The notes beneath the pieces are model-generated. The model saw nothing but the letters and a program-made list of their open reading frames with translations, had not been told where the DNA came from and did not search any database. Shown piece after piece: positions 26,173 to 34,022 of a stretch of DNA of 62,257 nt. The position numbers and the translations under genes were made by a program. Source of the stretch: Bradyrhizobium jicamae (GTDB taxonomy: Bacteria > Pseudomonadota > Alphaproteobacteria > Rhizobiales > Xanthobacteraceae); contig NZ_JAFCKQ010000045.1 of the NCBI RefSeq assembly GCF_018130215.1, forward strand, positions 1 to 62,257, given 5' to 3'. Within the stretch, counting starts at the first letter, position 1, and each line of letters begins with the position of its first letter.

Positions 26173-27015
26173 ATGATGTCTGCGAGTGACTTGATCCATG
26201 AGCTGAAATGGGCGGCCGACGGACTCGCGGCGCCGCTGTTCAAGCTGCGCCCGCGCCCGTTCGGCCCGGGCTATCAGACGGTCAAGCGCGGCATCATCAC
26301 CTCGGCAATCGATGCCGGGCTGCTGCAGGGCGGAAAGGAACTGCCGCTCGGCTACGGCATCGCCATGGACGAGCGCGTCGTGGAATATCCCTGGGTGTAT
26401 TCCCGGCTGAGCAAGGTCGGCAAGATGCTGGACGCCGGATCGACCTTCAACCACGACTACCTGTTGCAGCGCGCTCCGCTGCGCGGCGCCGACCTCACCA
26501 TCATGACGCTGGCGCCCGAGCGACGGTGCTACTGGCGCGACGGCTATTCCTACGTATTCGGTGACCTCCGGAAGACGATGTTCGACGACCGGGTCTTTGA
26601 CACGGTCGCCAGCATCTCGACGATCGAGCATATCGGCCTGGACAACCAGATGCTGTACACGGGCGATAAGCGCGACGCGGAGGCCGACCTCGATGGTTTC
26701 GTTCCGGCGGTAAAGGAATTCAGGCGCATCCTCAGGCCCGGCGGCGTCTGCTTGATCTCGGTGCCGTACGGCAAGCGTGACAATCTCGGCTGGTATCAAG
26801 TGTTCGATCGCGCGATGATCGAGCGGATCATCGAGGCGTTTTGCCCGACGTCATCCCATGTCGACTATTTCGGCTATACGCGGAACGGCTGGTCGCGTCA
26901 GAGTGCCGAGGCGCTTGCGGACGCCATCATTCACGACGTCCATAGCGGCAAGGGGCGGGGTGACGACCTGGCTGCGTCGTCGCGCGCCGTGGCCTGCCTG
27001 CAGTTGACAGCATGA
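26173..27015 (+). CDS. SAM-dependent methyltransferase-like protein
   Basis: A 280-residue protein with a class I methyltransferase outline: motif I replaced by KMLDAGSTFNHDYLL, the acidic/strand 4 region FDTVASISTIEHIG, then EFRRILRPGGVCLISVPYGK. The glycine loop is less regular than usual. ATG 26173 chosen with GGGA six bases upstream (ATG 26176 and GTG 26155 are alternatives). Likely modifies a sugar or the growing chain; its stop overlaps the acetyltransferase start. Confidence 0.75.
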   Translation: MMSASDLIHELKWAADGLAAPLFKLRPRPFGPGYQTVKRGIITSAIDAGLLQGGKELPLGYGIAMDERVVEYPWVYSRLSKVGKMLDAGSTFNHDYLLQRAPLRGADLTIMTLAPERRCYWRDGYSYVFGDLRKTMFDDRVFDTVASISTIEHIGLDNQMLYTGDKRDAEADLDGFVPAVKEFRRILRPGGVCLISVPYGKRDNLGWYQVFDRAMIERIIEAFCPTSSHVDYFGYTRNGWSRQSAEALADAIIHDVHSGKGRGDDLAASSRAVACLQLTA

Positions 27016-27581
27016 ATCTCGACTACCTCATCCAGCGGTTGATGGGCCGAGCGACCTGCCGGCTCGAGGCCAACGCGGCGCTCGGTCGCTATGCCAGGAT
27101 CAGAAACATCCGCGGCGATTCCGGGAAGATCGTCGTCGGCCGCAGCAGTCGCATCCTCGGCGAGCTGTTGACCTTTGCTCACGGCGGAGAGATCAGGATC
27201 GGAGAATGGTGCTATGTTGGCGAGAGCACCCGGATCTGGTCGGCCGCCGCGATCGAGATCGGAAACCGGGTCCTAATTTCGCATTCAGCTAACGTCTTCG
27301 ACAATCTGACGCATCCACTGCGCGCCGCCGATCGACACCGGCAGGTTCAGGAGATCTTTACCCGCGGCCATCCGTCCGAGATCTCGCTTGACGAGAGCCC
27401 GGTCCGAATTTGTGATGACGCCTGGATCGGCGCAGGGGCGATGGTCCTGCGCGGCGTGACCATTGGGCAAGGCGCCATCGTTGCGGCCGGTGCGGTGGTG
27501 ACGAGGGACGTCGCGCCTTATTCGATCGTGGCAGGCAATCCGGCCGTGCTGGCGAGGGAGCTCGGCCCTGATGAACGATGA
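27012..27581 (+). CDS. Hexapeptide-repeat acyltransferase
   Basis: A left-handed beta-helix O- or N-acetyltransferase of the LbetaH/maltose-acetyltransferase group, 189 residues. Repeats are visible from GEIRIGEWCYVGESTRIWSA to ICDDAWIGAGAMVLRGVTIG and AIVAAGAVVTRDVAPYSIVAG. The catalytic histidine may be in the NVFDNLTHPL segment. It uses acetyl-CoA to decorate a sugar. ATG overlaps the previous stop (ATGA), and its own 3' end overlaps the next start. Confidence 0.82.
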   Translation: MNLDYLIQRLMGRATCRLEANAALGRYARIRNIRGDSGKIVVGRSSRILGELLTFAHGGEIRIGEWCYVGESTRIWSAAAIEIGNRVLISHSANVFDNLTHPLRAADRHRQVQEIFTRGHPSEISLDESPVRICDDAWIGAGAMVLRGVTIGQGAIVAAGAVVTRDVAPYSIVAGNPAVLARELGPDER

Positions 27582-28422
27582 ACGCAAATTCACGACTTGG
27601 GAGGAGGCCGTGGTCTGGCTGCGCAACCAGCCCGACCAGCACCAGCTCGTGCTCGACGCGTTCTACGACGATCCCCTGATCGCGGCCGCAGAACGCTATT
27701 TTCAAAGCACCGAATGGCAGGCGATCGCCGCACTGCTGGCCGGACGGTCGGGCGCAGCGCTCGACGTCGGCGCCGGCCGCGGCATTGCGAGCTATGCGCT
27801 CGCCCGAAGCGGCTTTGCCGTGACTGCGCTCGAGCCGGATTCCAGCGCGATCGTGGGCGCAGCTGCGATCCGCGATCTCGCGACCCAGGCGCAACTGCCG
27901 ATCCGGGTGGTCGAGGAATTTTCCGAGCGGCTGCCCTTCGACGATTCGGCATTCGATGTGGTGTTCGCCCGCGCCGTGCTGCATCATACGAGCGACCTTG
28001 ATGGCGCATGCCGCGAGATGTTCCGCGTGCTGCGCCCCGGCGGCATACTGATCGCGGCGCGCGAGCACGTCATCAGCAAGGAGGCGGATCTGCCGCAATT
28101 CCTCGCACACCATCCGTTGCATCACCTTTACGGCGGCGAGCACGCCTTCCTGCTCGATCGCTACACCGGCGCGCTGACCGTCGCCGGATTTTCCGCAATC
28201 GACACGCTGAGGCCGCTGCAAAGCCCGATCAACCTGTTCCCGTATACGCTGGACACGCTGCGTGCTGCCGTCGTCGCGAAGCTCACGCGCACGATCCCGG
28301 CGGGACCGCTGTGGCGGGCGGCTCTGGCGCCGCGCAGTGTCTTTGTCTCGCTGCTCTCGATCGCCGGACGGTTCGACAATCGGCCGGGGCGCCTTTATTC
28401 GTTCGTCTGTCGCAAGGCTTGA
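27571..28422 (+). CDS. Class I SAM methyltransferase
   Basis: A 283-residue enzyme with clear motif I (ALDVGAGRGIASYALA), the acidic end of strand 2 (VTALEPDSSA), motif near LPFDDSAFDVVFARAVLHH and the post-motif MFRVLRPGGILIAAREH. This is a methyltransferase of the type 11 family. C-terminal half with the YTLDTLRAAVVAKL segment is not recognised. It overlaps the acetyltransferase by 11 bases, so it is part of the same transcript; substrate unknown. Confidence 0.82.
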   Translation: MNDERKFTTWEEAVVWLRNQPDQHQLVLDAFYDDPLIAAAERYFQSTEWQAIAALLAGRSGAALDVGAGRGIASYALARSGFAVTALEPDSSAIVGAAAIRDLATQAQLPIRVVEEFSERLPFDDSAFDVVFARAVLHHTSDLDGACREMFRVLRPGGILIAAREHVISKEADLPQFLAHHPLHHLYGGEHAFLLDRYTGALTVAGFSAIDTLRPLQSPINLFPYTLDTLRAAVVAKLTRTIPAGPLWRAALAPRSVFVSLLSIAGRFDNRPGRLYSFVCRKA

Positions 28423-28425
28423 GCC

Positions 28426-29358
28426 ATGCGGGTCTGGATCACCGGTGCGAACGGATTCATCGGCCGTCATCTTGTGCGCGAATTGGCCGGCGCCGGCCAT
28501 GCGGTCCATGGCATCGGTCATGGGGCGCTCGATCAGACGGAAGCGTGCCGGCTCGGGTTGCAGAGCTGGATCAACGGCGAGATCGATGCGGCCAACCTGA
28601 ATGCGCTTGCGTCCGCGCACGGGCTGCCGTCAAAGGTTTTCCATCTGGCCGGCGGATCGTCGGTCGGCCTGTCGATCGAGCGGCCGTTCGAGGATTTCTC
28701 CCGCACCGTCGCGAGCTCCGCCCGGCTGCTGGAATGGCTGCGCACCTCTGCGGCGGAGTGTGAATTGATTGCGGCATCGAGTGCGGCGGTCTACGGAGCC
28801 GACCACCCCGTTCCGATCCCCGAGAGCGCCGCGCCGGCTCCGATGTCGCCCTACGGTCAGCACAAGCTCATGATGGAGCAATTGTGCCGGAGCTATGCCT
28901 GCTCGTTCGGCCTGCGCTGCACGGTGGTGCGGCTGTTCTCGGTTTACGGACCGAACCTGCGCAAGCAACTGCTCTGGGACATCTGCTCACGTCTCAGGGC
29001 GGAGCCGGGTTCGCTCGATCTCGGCGGGACGGGCGCGGAAGTCCGCGACTGGACCGACGTGCGCGATGTCGCCAGGCTGGTGGCGAGCGTCGCTGAACTG
29101 TCGTCGCCGGACTCCTTTCGTATTATCAATGGCGGCTCGGGCCGAGGGGCGAGCGTGGCCGACATCGCGAATGGCCTCATCAGACACTGGGGAGGCAATA
29201 CAGTCGTATGCTATTCCGGTGTCGGGCGGCCCGGCGATCCGGTGAGCCTGGTGGCCGACGATGTGAGCCTGCGTCGAATGAAGTTCGACTGGCAGATTCC
29301 GCTTGATCAGGGTCTTGCCGACTACGTGGCGTGGTTCAAGGGGCATGCTCGTGGTTGA
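28426..29358 (+). CDS. NAD-dependent sugar epimerase/dehydratase
   Basis: Extended SDR enzyme acting on a nucleotide sugar, 310 residues. Rossmann motif TGANGFIG (6-13), catalytic Ser in AASSAAVYGAD (about 118-120) and Tyr143/Lys147 in SPYGQHK. The mid-part VVRLFSVYGPNLRKQL and RDWTDVRDVARLV are standard. It could be a 4-epimerase, 4,6-dehydratase or reductase; sequence alone does not decide. It starts three bases after the methyltransferase. Confidence 0.82.
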   Translation: MRVWITGANGFIGRHLVRELAGAGHAVHGIGHGALDQTEACRLGLQSWINGEIDAANLNALASAHGLPSKVFHLAGGSSVGLSIERPFEDFSRTVASSARLLEWLRTSAAECELIAASSAAVYGADHPVPIPESAAPAPMSPYGQHKLMMEQLCRSYACSFGLRCTVVRLFSVYGPNLRKQLLWDICSRLRAEPGSLDLGGTGAEVRDWTDVRDVARLVASVAELSSPDSFRIINGGSGRGASVADIANGLIRHWGGNTVVCYSGVGRPGDPVSLVADDVSLRRMKFDWQIPLDQGLADYVAWFKGHARG

Positions 29359-30508
29359 GCGAGCGCCGCTGCGGGTCGCTTTCAGCTACATCTCGCGCCG
29401 GATCTGGGCCGGCGGCTACAATTATCAGAGCAATCTGTTCGCGGCGCTAAATCGGTATCTGCCAGGTGAATTTACACCGGTCGTGTTCGCGGGGACCACC
29501 GACGATGATGCCGATCTCGCCGCGCTTGCGGAGATACCAGACGTGGAGGTGGTGCGATCGGGTAGCTTCGGAAGGCAAGCCGGCCTGGCTGCAGCGCTCA
29601 TGCTCGGGCTCGACCGCAAGGCGGCGGCGGACTTCCGCACCCAGCGCATCGATGTGGTGGTTGAAACCGCCCGCTTCTTTGGTTGGCGTCTATCTCAACC
29701 AGTGGTGGCCTGGTTTCCCGATCTGCAACATCGCACATTGCCCCGCCTCTTTCCTGCCGCGGCACGATGGCGTCGTGAAATTGGCTTCCGCGCTCAAATC
29801 GCGTCGGGGCGGACCATCATGCTCAGCAGCGAGAGCGCGCATCGCGACTTCAGGAAATACTACCCCAGGGCGACAAACAAAACTTCTCTGGTTCGTTTTG
29901 CGACCCAGCCTTCGCCGGCGCTCTTGACCACGCATCCAGCCGGGGTGATTGCGCAATACCGGTTGCCCGACAAGTACTTTTACCTGCCCAACCAGTTTTA
30001 CAGGCACAAGAACCACCAACTGGTGGTCGATGCGCTGACCATCGTGATGCAGCGCGGGTTTGATGTCGTGGTGTGCGTATCCGGTAGCACCGAAGACCCG
30101 CGAGAGCCGGGATACTTTGATCGAGTTATGGCGCAGGTCCGAAATCGCGGCCTCGAGAAGCACTTTCGTCATCTGGGAATGATTCCATTACCGCACGTCT
30201 ATGCGCTGTTGCGGGCTTGCACCGCATTGATAAATCCATCTCGATTTGAGGGATGGAGCACGACAGTGGAAGAAGCGAAATCGTTCGGCGTTCCGATGAT
30301 ATTGTCCGATCTCGATGTACACCGCGAGCAGACTGCGGGCGCGGCTCACTATTTCGGAACGGACGATCCTGCCGCTTTGGCGGATCATCTCATGCGTCTT
30401 TCAGAGGATTCCGCCGCGCCCGTGGTCCGCAACTTTCTTGCGGATCAGGACGCCCGCGTAGCTGCCTTTGCGACGGGATTTGCCAAAACCCTCCGACGTG
30501 CGATGTAG
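29345..30508 (+). CDS. Glycosyltransferase family 4
   Basis: GT-B glycosyltransferase, 387 residues. N-terminal RVAFSYISRRIWAGGYNYQSN suits the acceptor domain; the C-terminal domain has YFYLPNQFYRHKNHQLVVDAL and NPSRFEGWSTTVEEAKSFG, with the E-x7-E motif that binds the donor nucleotide. ATG 29345 lies 14 bases before the epimerase stop. It is the last rightward gene before the strand switch at 30.5 kb. Confidence 0.85.
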   Translation: MLVVERAPLRVAFSYISRRIWAGGYNYQSNLFAALNRYLPGEFTPVVFAGTTDDDADLAALAEIPDVEVVRSGSFGRQAGLAAALMLGLDRKAAADFRTQRIDVVVETARFFGWRLSQPVVAWFPDLQHRTLPRLFPAAARWRREIGFRAQIASGRTIMLSSESAHRDFRKYYPRATNKTSLVRFATQPSPALLTTHPAGVIAQYRLPDKYFYLPNQFYRHKNHQLVVDALTIVMQRGFDVVVCVSGSTEDPREPGYFDRVMAQVRNRGLEKHFRHLGMIPLPHVYALLRACTALINPSRFEGWSTTVEEAKSFGVPMILSDLDVHREQTAGAAHYFGTDDPAALADHLMRLSEDSAAPVVRNFLADQDARVAAFATGFAKTLRRAM

Positions 30509-30537
30509 TTCTCGCAGGGGGGGCCTTGCACAATAAC

Positions 30538-30753
30538 TCAAGGAGCGTCGGGATTCAGCTGGAAACGGCCGTCGGGCGTAGCGCATGCTGTCAGTATCGC
30601 CGTGGCTATGCCGGCTTCCGATTGTCTGCAAGATATTTCAGCCACGTTTCGCTTTCGCGCGACCAGATCGCTCGAGGCACCGAGACGATGCCATACGCGC
30701 GATAGTACCCAGGGCTGGTTACCTACGTTGACGGGACCGTGCAGGATTCGCAT
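30538..30753 (-). pseudogene. Truncated, frameshifted glycosyltransferase N-terminus
   Basis: The minus strand begins MRILHGPVNVGNQPWVLSR and continues SSDLV, close to the start of the gene at 53747 (MIKILHGPFNIGNQPWSLSR and KSDLV). A frame change then lets ETWLKYLADNRKPA follow, matching GTWFQYPADR in the intact gene, and a stop comes directly after. Only about the first 50 residues of a roughly 376-residue protein remain. It lies directly downstream of the reversed glycosyltransferase (30801-32015), as the intact homologue lies two genes downstream of the copy at 50591. Confidence 0.75.
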
Positions 30754-30800
30754 TTTGTGTAGCCGAACAACAGGAACGAGAAATATAATCGGACTCGCCT

Positions 30801-32015
30801 CTAAGGCTCCGAACGATTTGTCATAAGATCTTTGATTCGGATCCTCAATTTCGCGTTCAGGCTATTCGGGAAACCCGCTGTGTCCATGTACAGCTCGCCG
30901 AGTCTGGCCGCGACAGCTTCTAAGCTATAATACTTTTCCACGTAGTGGCGCCCGCTCTGACCGATGGCCCGTAGGTCCAGCTTGCCATGCAAGCACTTCT
31001 TGAGCACATCATAAATTTCGTCCGCACATACATTGATGATTGGACACGTAGCTGGATCGATCATCATCCGATCGTTTCGCAAAAAACACAGGACGGGTTT
31101 TGCCATCGCCATTGCTTCGAGCGCGGTGTAACCATGGAACCCGGCTACAAATTGATCGGCGACAATATGGGAGGTACCAAAAAGCTCGATGACTCTTCTG
31201 TTAGGTACACCTTGCACTGACACGAGCTCGATCTTTTCGCCTTCTGCGGAAAGTTTGTCGATTGCTTGAGCGAGAAGACGTGTGCCCTTGAAGTGACCGT
31301 GATTTGGCGCATGCGCAACCCTCAAAGTGTCACCGGGTCGAAAGATAGGTGGTGTTGCAACAAATTTCGTTGCTTCAATCGGCCAGTAGTGAATGTCGCG
31401 GCAGCCAAGCACGTATGCCGTCATATCACCCATCGCGATTTGCGCTGTTGCGCGCTTTTCAAGTGGTTTGAGCGATAAGTCGTGTAATTCGGTTGTACAG
31501 ATGCAGTACTTGCCTGGTTGCGGGCATTCCTCACACACGTTTGGATGCCCAAGCTCCAACGTAGTGTTCCGCGTCCTCACATCGGCGCCGTAGGCATAGG
31601 TATATAGCCGCTTTCCGGACTTAAGCAGGAGTTCTAGCTCTCGAGGATTGATCCCGTAACGGTTCTCGCTGAGCAGCAGGCCGCGATCATAGAAATAATT
31701 GAATATGTCGAATCGCAGCAAAGCCCATGCAAATACGATCCGACGGAAGAGTCCCAAGCATGATCGACTTTTGGTCAGTCGCAGAAGGCCCTCAAAGAGG
31801 ATGAGATTTATATCGAAGGATCTCGTAACGTAATAGGTATTGAAAACGAGCGATGACGAACGAAATCCGAGGAGACGATCGCATCTTGCCAAAATTGGCA
31901 GAGTTAATATTGGAGTCGACGCCCAAAGCGTGCGAGGGGTGCCGTTGGCGATCCGTCTTTCGGTGGCGCGCCGAGCGCGTCTCACAAGGGTGTCGATGAT
32001 GTAGTCTGCAATCAT
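30801..32015 (-). CDS. Cys-motif glycosyltransferase-like protein, copy A
   Basis: A 404-residue protein paralogous to those at 47394 and 50591. Shared blocks in order: RTLWASTPILTLPI, FNTYYVTRSFD, WALLRFDIFNYFYDRG, KRLYTYAYGADVRTR, CEECPQPGKYCIC, then a GT-B-like C-terminal half with LRVAHAPNHGHFKGT, VADQFVAGFHGYTALEAMAM and CPIINV. The C-terminal part fits a donor-binding glycosyltransferase domain; the Cys cluster could bind zinc. ATG 32015 is chosen because the 59 residues upstream resemble none of the paralogues. It is reversed relative to its neighbours and visibly AT-richer: one 60-base stretch at 31801 has only 22 G+C. Confidence 0.75.
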   Translation of the reverse strand: MIADYIIDTLVRRARRATERRIANGTPRTLWASTPILTLPILARCDRLLGFRSSSLVFNTYYVTRSFDINLILFEGLLRLTKSRSCLGLFRRIVFAWALLRFDIFNYFYDRGLLLSENRYGINPRELELLLKSGKRLYTYAYGADVRTRNTTLELGHPNVCEECPQPGKYCICTTELHDLSLKPLEKRATAQIAMGDMTAYVLGCRDIHYWPIEATKFVATPPIFRPGDTLRVAHAPNHGHFKGTRLLAQAIDKLSAEGEKIELVSVQGVPNRRVIELFGTSHIVADQFVAGFHGYTALEAMAMAKPVLCFLRNDRMMIDPATCPIINVCADEIYDVLKKCLHGKLDLRAIGQSGRHYVEKYYSLEAVAARLGELYMDTAGFPNSLNAKLRIRIKDLMTNRSEP

Positions 32016-32753
32016 TTGTTTGGCAGTTCCGGAGCGTATCCCTTTTGGATCGGAAGGAGTTTGCGCTGCATTAACTCCAGCTGCCGCCGAGCTTGAAACG
32101 GAGTAGACCCGAAGGCAATACCTCTCCGTTTGGATCAAGGGCCTGCTCCAGGTCCATTGACAAGCCGCCGGCGGCCGTTTGGCCAATGTCAACGCGCCGT
32201 TGGCTGCGCTGCGGGGGTCTGGACAAAAGTTCGTCTCTGTTCCCTTCGCTTATCAGAACCGGCTCGTTCAATGCTACCCTGTACGAGTCCCATCACATGC
32301 GATTGTGGGTGAAACATCCATCCCCAGCGACGATCAATTTTCCAAGCGCCAGAAGATGGCCGTTTCCTCAGGACGCCGCTCATTGGGTCGGCGACGAGCT
32401 TTGCGGACCTCGATTGGATTAGGCGGATCTCGTGTGTGGCATATTCGGCAGTTAGCAGAACGGGGGACCGGGGCTGTTGTTGCCGACCAGGTCGGTCGAC
32501 TGACGGATCTGGTCGATCACCGCGGTGCCGCGGCGTGCGGGTCAGCGGCAATATGTTGCTATCGCAGAGAAGTATAGTTACGCAGCTTTTGCTGCGCGCC
32601 TTTTGAACTGACAGCCGACGTTGCTAGTTCCCAATGTGGCAAAAATGTATCTCTGAAACAATACGTTATTTCGTTCACGAAATGAACGGAGATGCTTGAC
32701 GTTCACCGCATGAACGCGCTAGAGCCCTCTGTCTTGAGGGGATGTGGCAAGCG
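32016..32753. other. Boundary region without a recognisable gene
   Basis: About 0.7 kb lies between the reversed glycosyltransferase and the regulator. Open frames on both strands lack recognisable domains. A small perfect hairpin CGCAGC-TTTT-GCTGCG lies at 32580-32595, without a clean T-run. The right end carries the operator palindromes listed separately. It may be the relic of a rearrangement junction, given the strand switch and fragment on its left. Confidence 0.5.
32672..32724 (+). promoter_or_regulatory. Two-palindrome operator and promoter of the wHTH gene
   Basis: CGTTCA-CGAAA-TGAACG at 32672-32688 and CGTTCA-CCGCA-TGAACG at 32700-32716 are two copies of the same 17-base palindrome, 28 bases centre to centre. 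TTGACG (32696-32701) could be a -35 element and GCTAGA (32718-32723) a weak -10 at 16 bases. The second palindrome would then fill the spacer, the expected place for autorepression by the downstream winged-helix protein. Confidence 0.7.
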
Positions 32754-33395
32754 ATGCAAGGCAGTCTACCGATGGATGAGAGTGGGGCGGATCGGATCGT
32801 CCTCGGTCTTCTGAATTCCGTTGAAGCGGACGGAACACGGTCGCAACGTCGCATCGCCGCCGAGCTCGGCGTCGCGCTTGGGCTAGTGAATGCGTACCTG
32901 AGGCGTGCCGTCAAGAAGGGGTTGGTTAAGGTGGGTCAGGCGCCCGCGCGTCGATATGCCTACTATCTGACGCCGCAGGGCTTCTCCGAAAAATCGCGGC
33001 TTACGGTCCTTTTTCTCTCCGATTCCTTCTCTCTGATTCGGAATGCCAAGCAGGATTATGGTCGCATCTTCGAGCGGGCTCGCGCTCAGGGCTATGAACG
33101 GGTTGTTCTGGCGGGAAAATCCGAACTTTGTGAAATCGCCATGCTGTGCGCGGTGGACGGACCGGTCTCGATCGTCGCCGTCGTTGATCCCGATGCATCG
33201 GCGGGCCGTTTCGTGGGCCAGAAGGTCGTCCCCAGTTATGACGAAGTCGGCGAGCCGTTCGATGCTGTCGTCGTCACTCACCTCACGCGCGCGAAGAGCA
33301 CGTTCGACCATGCTGTTGAAACCTTCGGAGCCGAGCGCGTGCTGGCTCCGGAACTGCTCGGCTTGCGTCTCCCTGACCAGAGAGTTGTGTCCTGA
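32754..33395 (+). CDS. Winged-helix regulator with Rossmann-like C-terminal domain
   Basis: DNA-binding protein of about 213 residues. The N-terminal winged helix is clear: RIVLGLLNSVEADGTRSQRRIAAELGVALGLVNAYLRRAVKKGLV, then the wing YAYYLTPQGFSEKSR. The second half (LTVLFLSDSFSLIRNAKQDYGRIFERA, VVLAGKSELCEIAMLCA, VVDPDASAGRFVGQKVVPSYDEV) looks like a CoA/nucleotide-binding Rossmann unit. Proteins of this build accompany exopolysaccharide clusters. ATG 32742 is also possible but sits one base after the GAGGGG; ATG 32754 has better spacing. It overlaps the nusG-like start by one base and probably binds the palindromes in its own promoter. Confidence 0.78.
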   Translation: MQGSLPMDESGADRIVLGLLNSVEADGTRSQRRIAAELGVALGLVNAYLRRAVKKGLVKVGQAPARRYAYYLTPQGFSEKSRLTVLFLSDSFSLIRNAKQDYGRIFERARAQGYERVVLAGKSELCEIAMLCAVDGPVSIVAVVDPDASAGRFVGQKVVPSYDEVGEPFDAVVVTHLTRAKSTFDHAVETFGAERVLAPELLGLRLPDQRVVS

Positions 33396-33910
33396 TGACC
33401 GCAGAACACCGCGCTTGCTGGTACGTCGTGCAGACGCGCGTTAATGCCGAGGCAAAGGCATCGGCCAATCTTTGTCGCCAGGGTTTTTCGGTTTACCTTC
33501 CGCGCTACCTGAAGCGTCGCAGTCATGCGCGGAAGGTGGAAACCGTGGCGCGGCCGCTTTTTCCGCGCTATCTCTTCGTTGCAATCGATCTTGCGGCGCA
33601 GCGGTGGCGAGTAATTCAATCGACCGTCGGTGTATCGCAACTGGTGTGCTGGAAAGACCGGCCGGCCTCCGTGGCAGACGGGGTCATTGAGGCGCTGCGG
33701 GCCCGCGAGGATGAGGACGGGTTTATCAAACTGGCGCGCTCGTCGCTTTTCGTGCCTGGCGACAAGGTGCGAATTGTCGCTGGCGCCTTCATTGACAGTC
33801 TGGCCTTGGTGGAAGGCGTCAGCGACCAGCAGAGGGTCGCGGTCCTCCTCGATCTTTTGGGTCGCAAGGTTCGTGTGCTCGTCGGAACGGATCTGGTCAC
33901 TGCGGCCTGA
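33395..33910 (+). CDS. NusG/RfaH-type transcription elongation factor
   Basis: A specialised NusG paralogue, 171 residues. The N-terminal NGN domain shows CWYVVQTRVNAEAKASANL, GFSVYLPRYLKRR, the ARPLFPRYLFVAIDL block typical of RfaH/NusG, and VSQLVCWKDRPASV. The C-terminal KOW part begins FVPGDKVRIVAGAFIDSLALVEG. Such paralogues bind RNA polymerase at an ops signal and suppress pausing and Rho termination across long polysaccharide operons. It is encoded just before a leader with an ops-like sequence, which strongly suggests that it acts on this operon. Housekeeping nusG is excluded by context (no secE or rplK). Confidence 0.88.
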   Translation: MTAEHRACWYVVQTRVNAEAKASANLCRQGFSVYLPRYLKRRSHARKVETVARPLFPRYLFVAIDLAAQRWRVIQSTVGVSQLVCWKDRPASVADGVIEALRAREDEDGFIKLARSSLFVPGDKVRIVAGAFIDSLALVEGVSDQQRVAVLLDLLGRKVRVLVGTDLVTAA

Positions 33911-33914
33911 AATC

Positions 33915-33987
33915 GTCTGCCACCCGGCAGACCTCGATGCTTATACTCCGGAATGGTGAGCGATTCACCCGGAGTGCGGTAGCTTGG
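33915..33987 (+). promoter_or_regulatory. Hairpins and ops-like element after the RfaH-like gene
   Basis: Hairpin 1 is GTCTGCC-ACCC-GGCAGAC (33915-33932). Hairpin 2 pairs ACTCCG (33945-33950) with CGGAGT (33970-33975) and, inside, GGTGA (33955-33959) with TCACC (33965-33969). Directly at its foot comes TGCGGTAGCTTGG (33975-33987), which shares GCGGTAGC and the following TG with the enterobacterial ops consensus GGCGGTAGCGTG. No T-run follows either hairpin, so neither is an obvious intrinsic terminator. The arrangement suits a pause and factor-loading site before the long structural operon. Confidence 0.6.
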
Positions 33988-34022
33988 CCAGGTGAGGCCT
34001 GAATTCGTGGAGAGACGTTCGA

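Noticed and set aside
32071..32271. Minus-strand LDPNGEVLPSGLLRF segment as a phage tail-fibre remnant
   Set aside because: Only a short, low-information resemblance; no second supporting motif.
32580..32600. Hairpin CGCAGC-TTTT-GCTGCG as an intrinsic terminator
   Set aside because: The stem is only six bases and no clean T-run follows on either strand.
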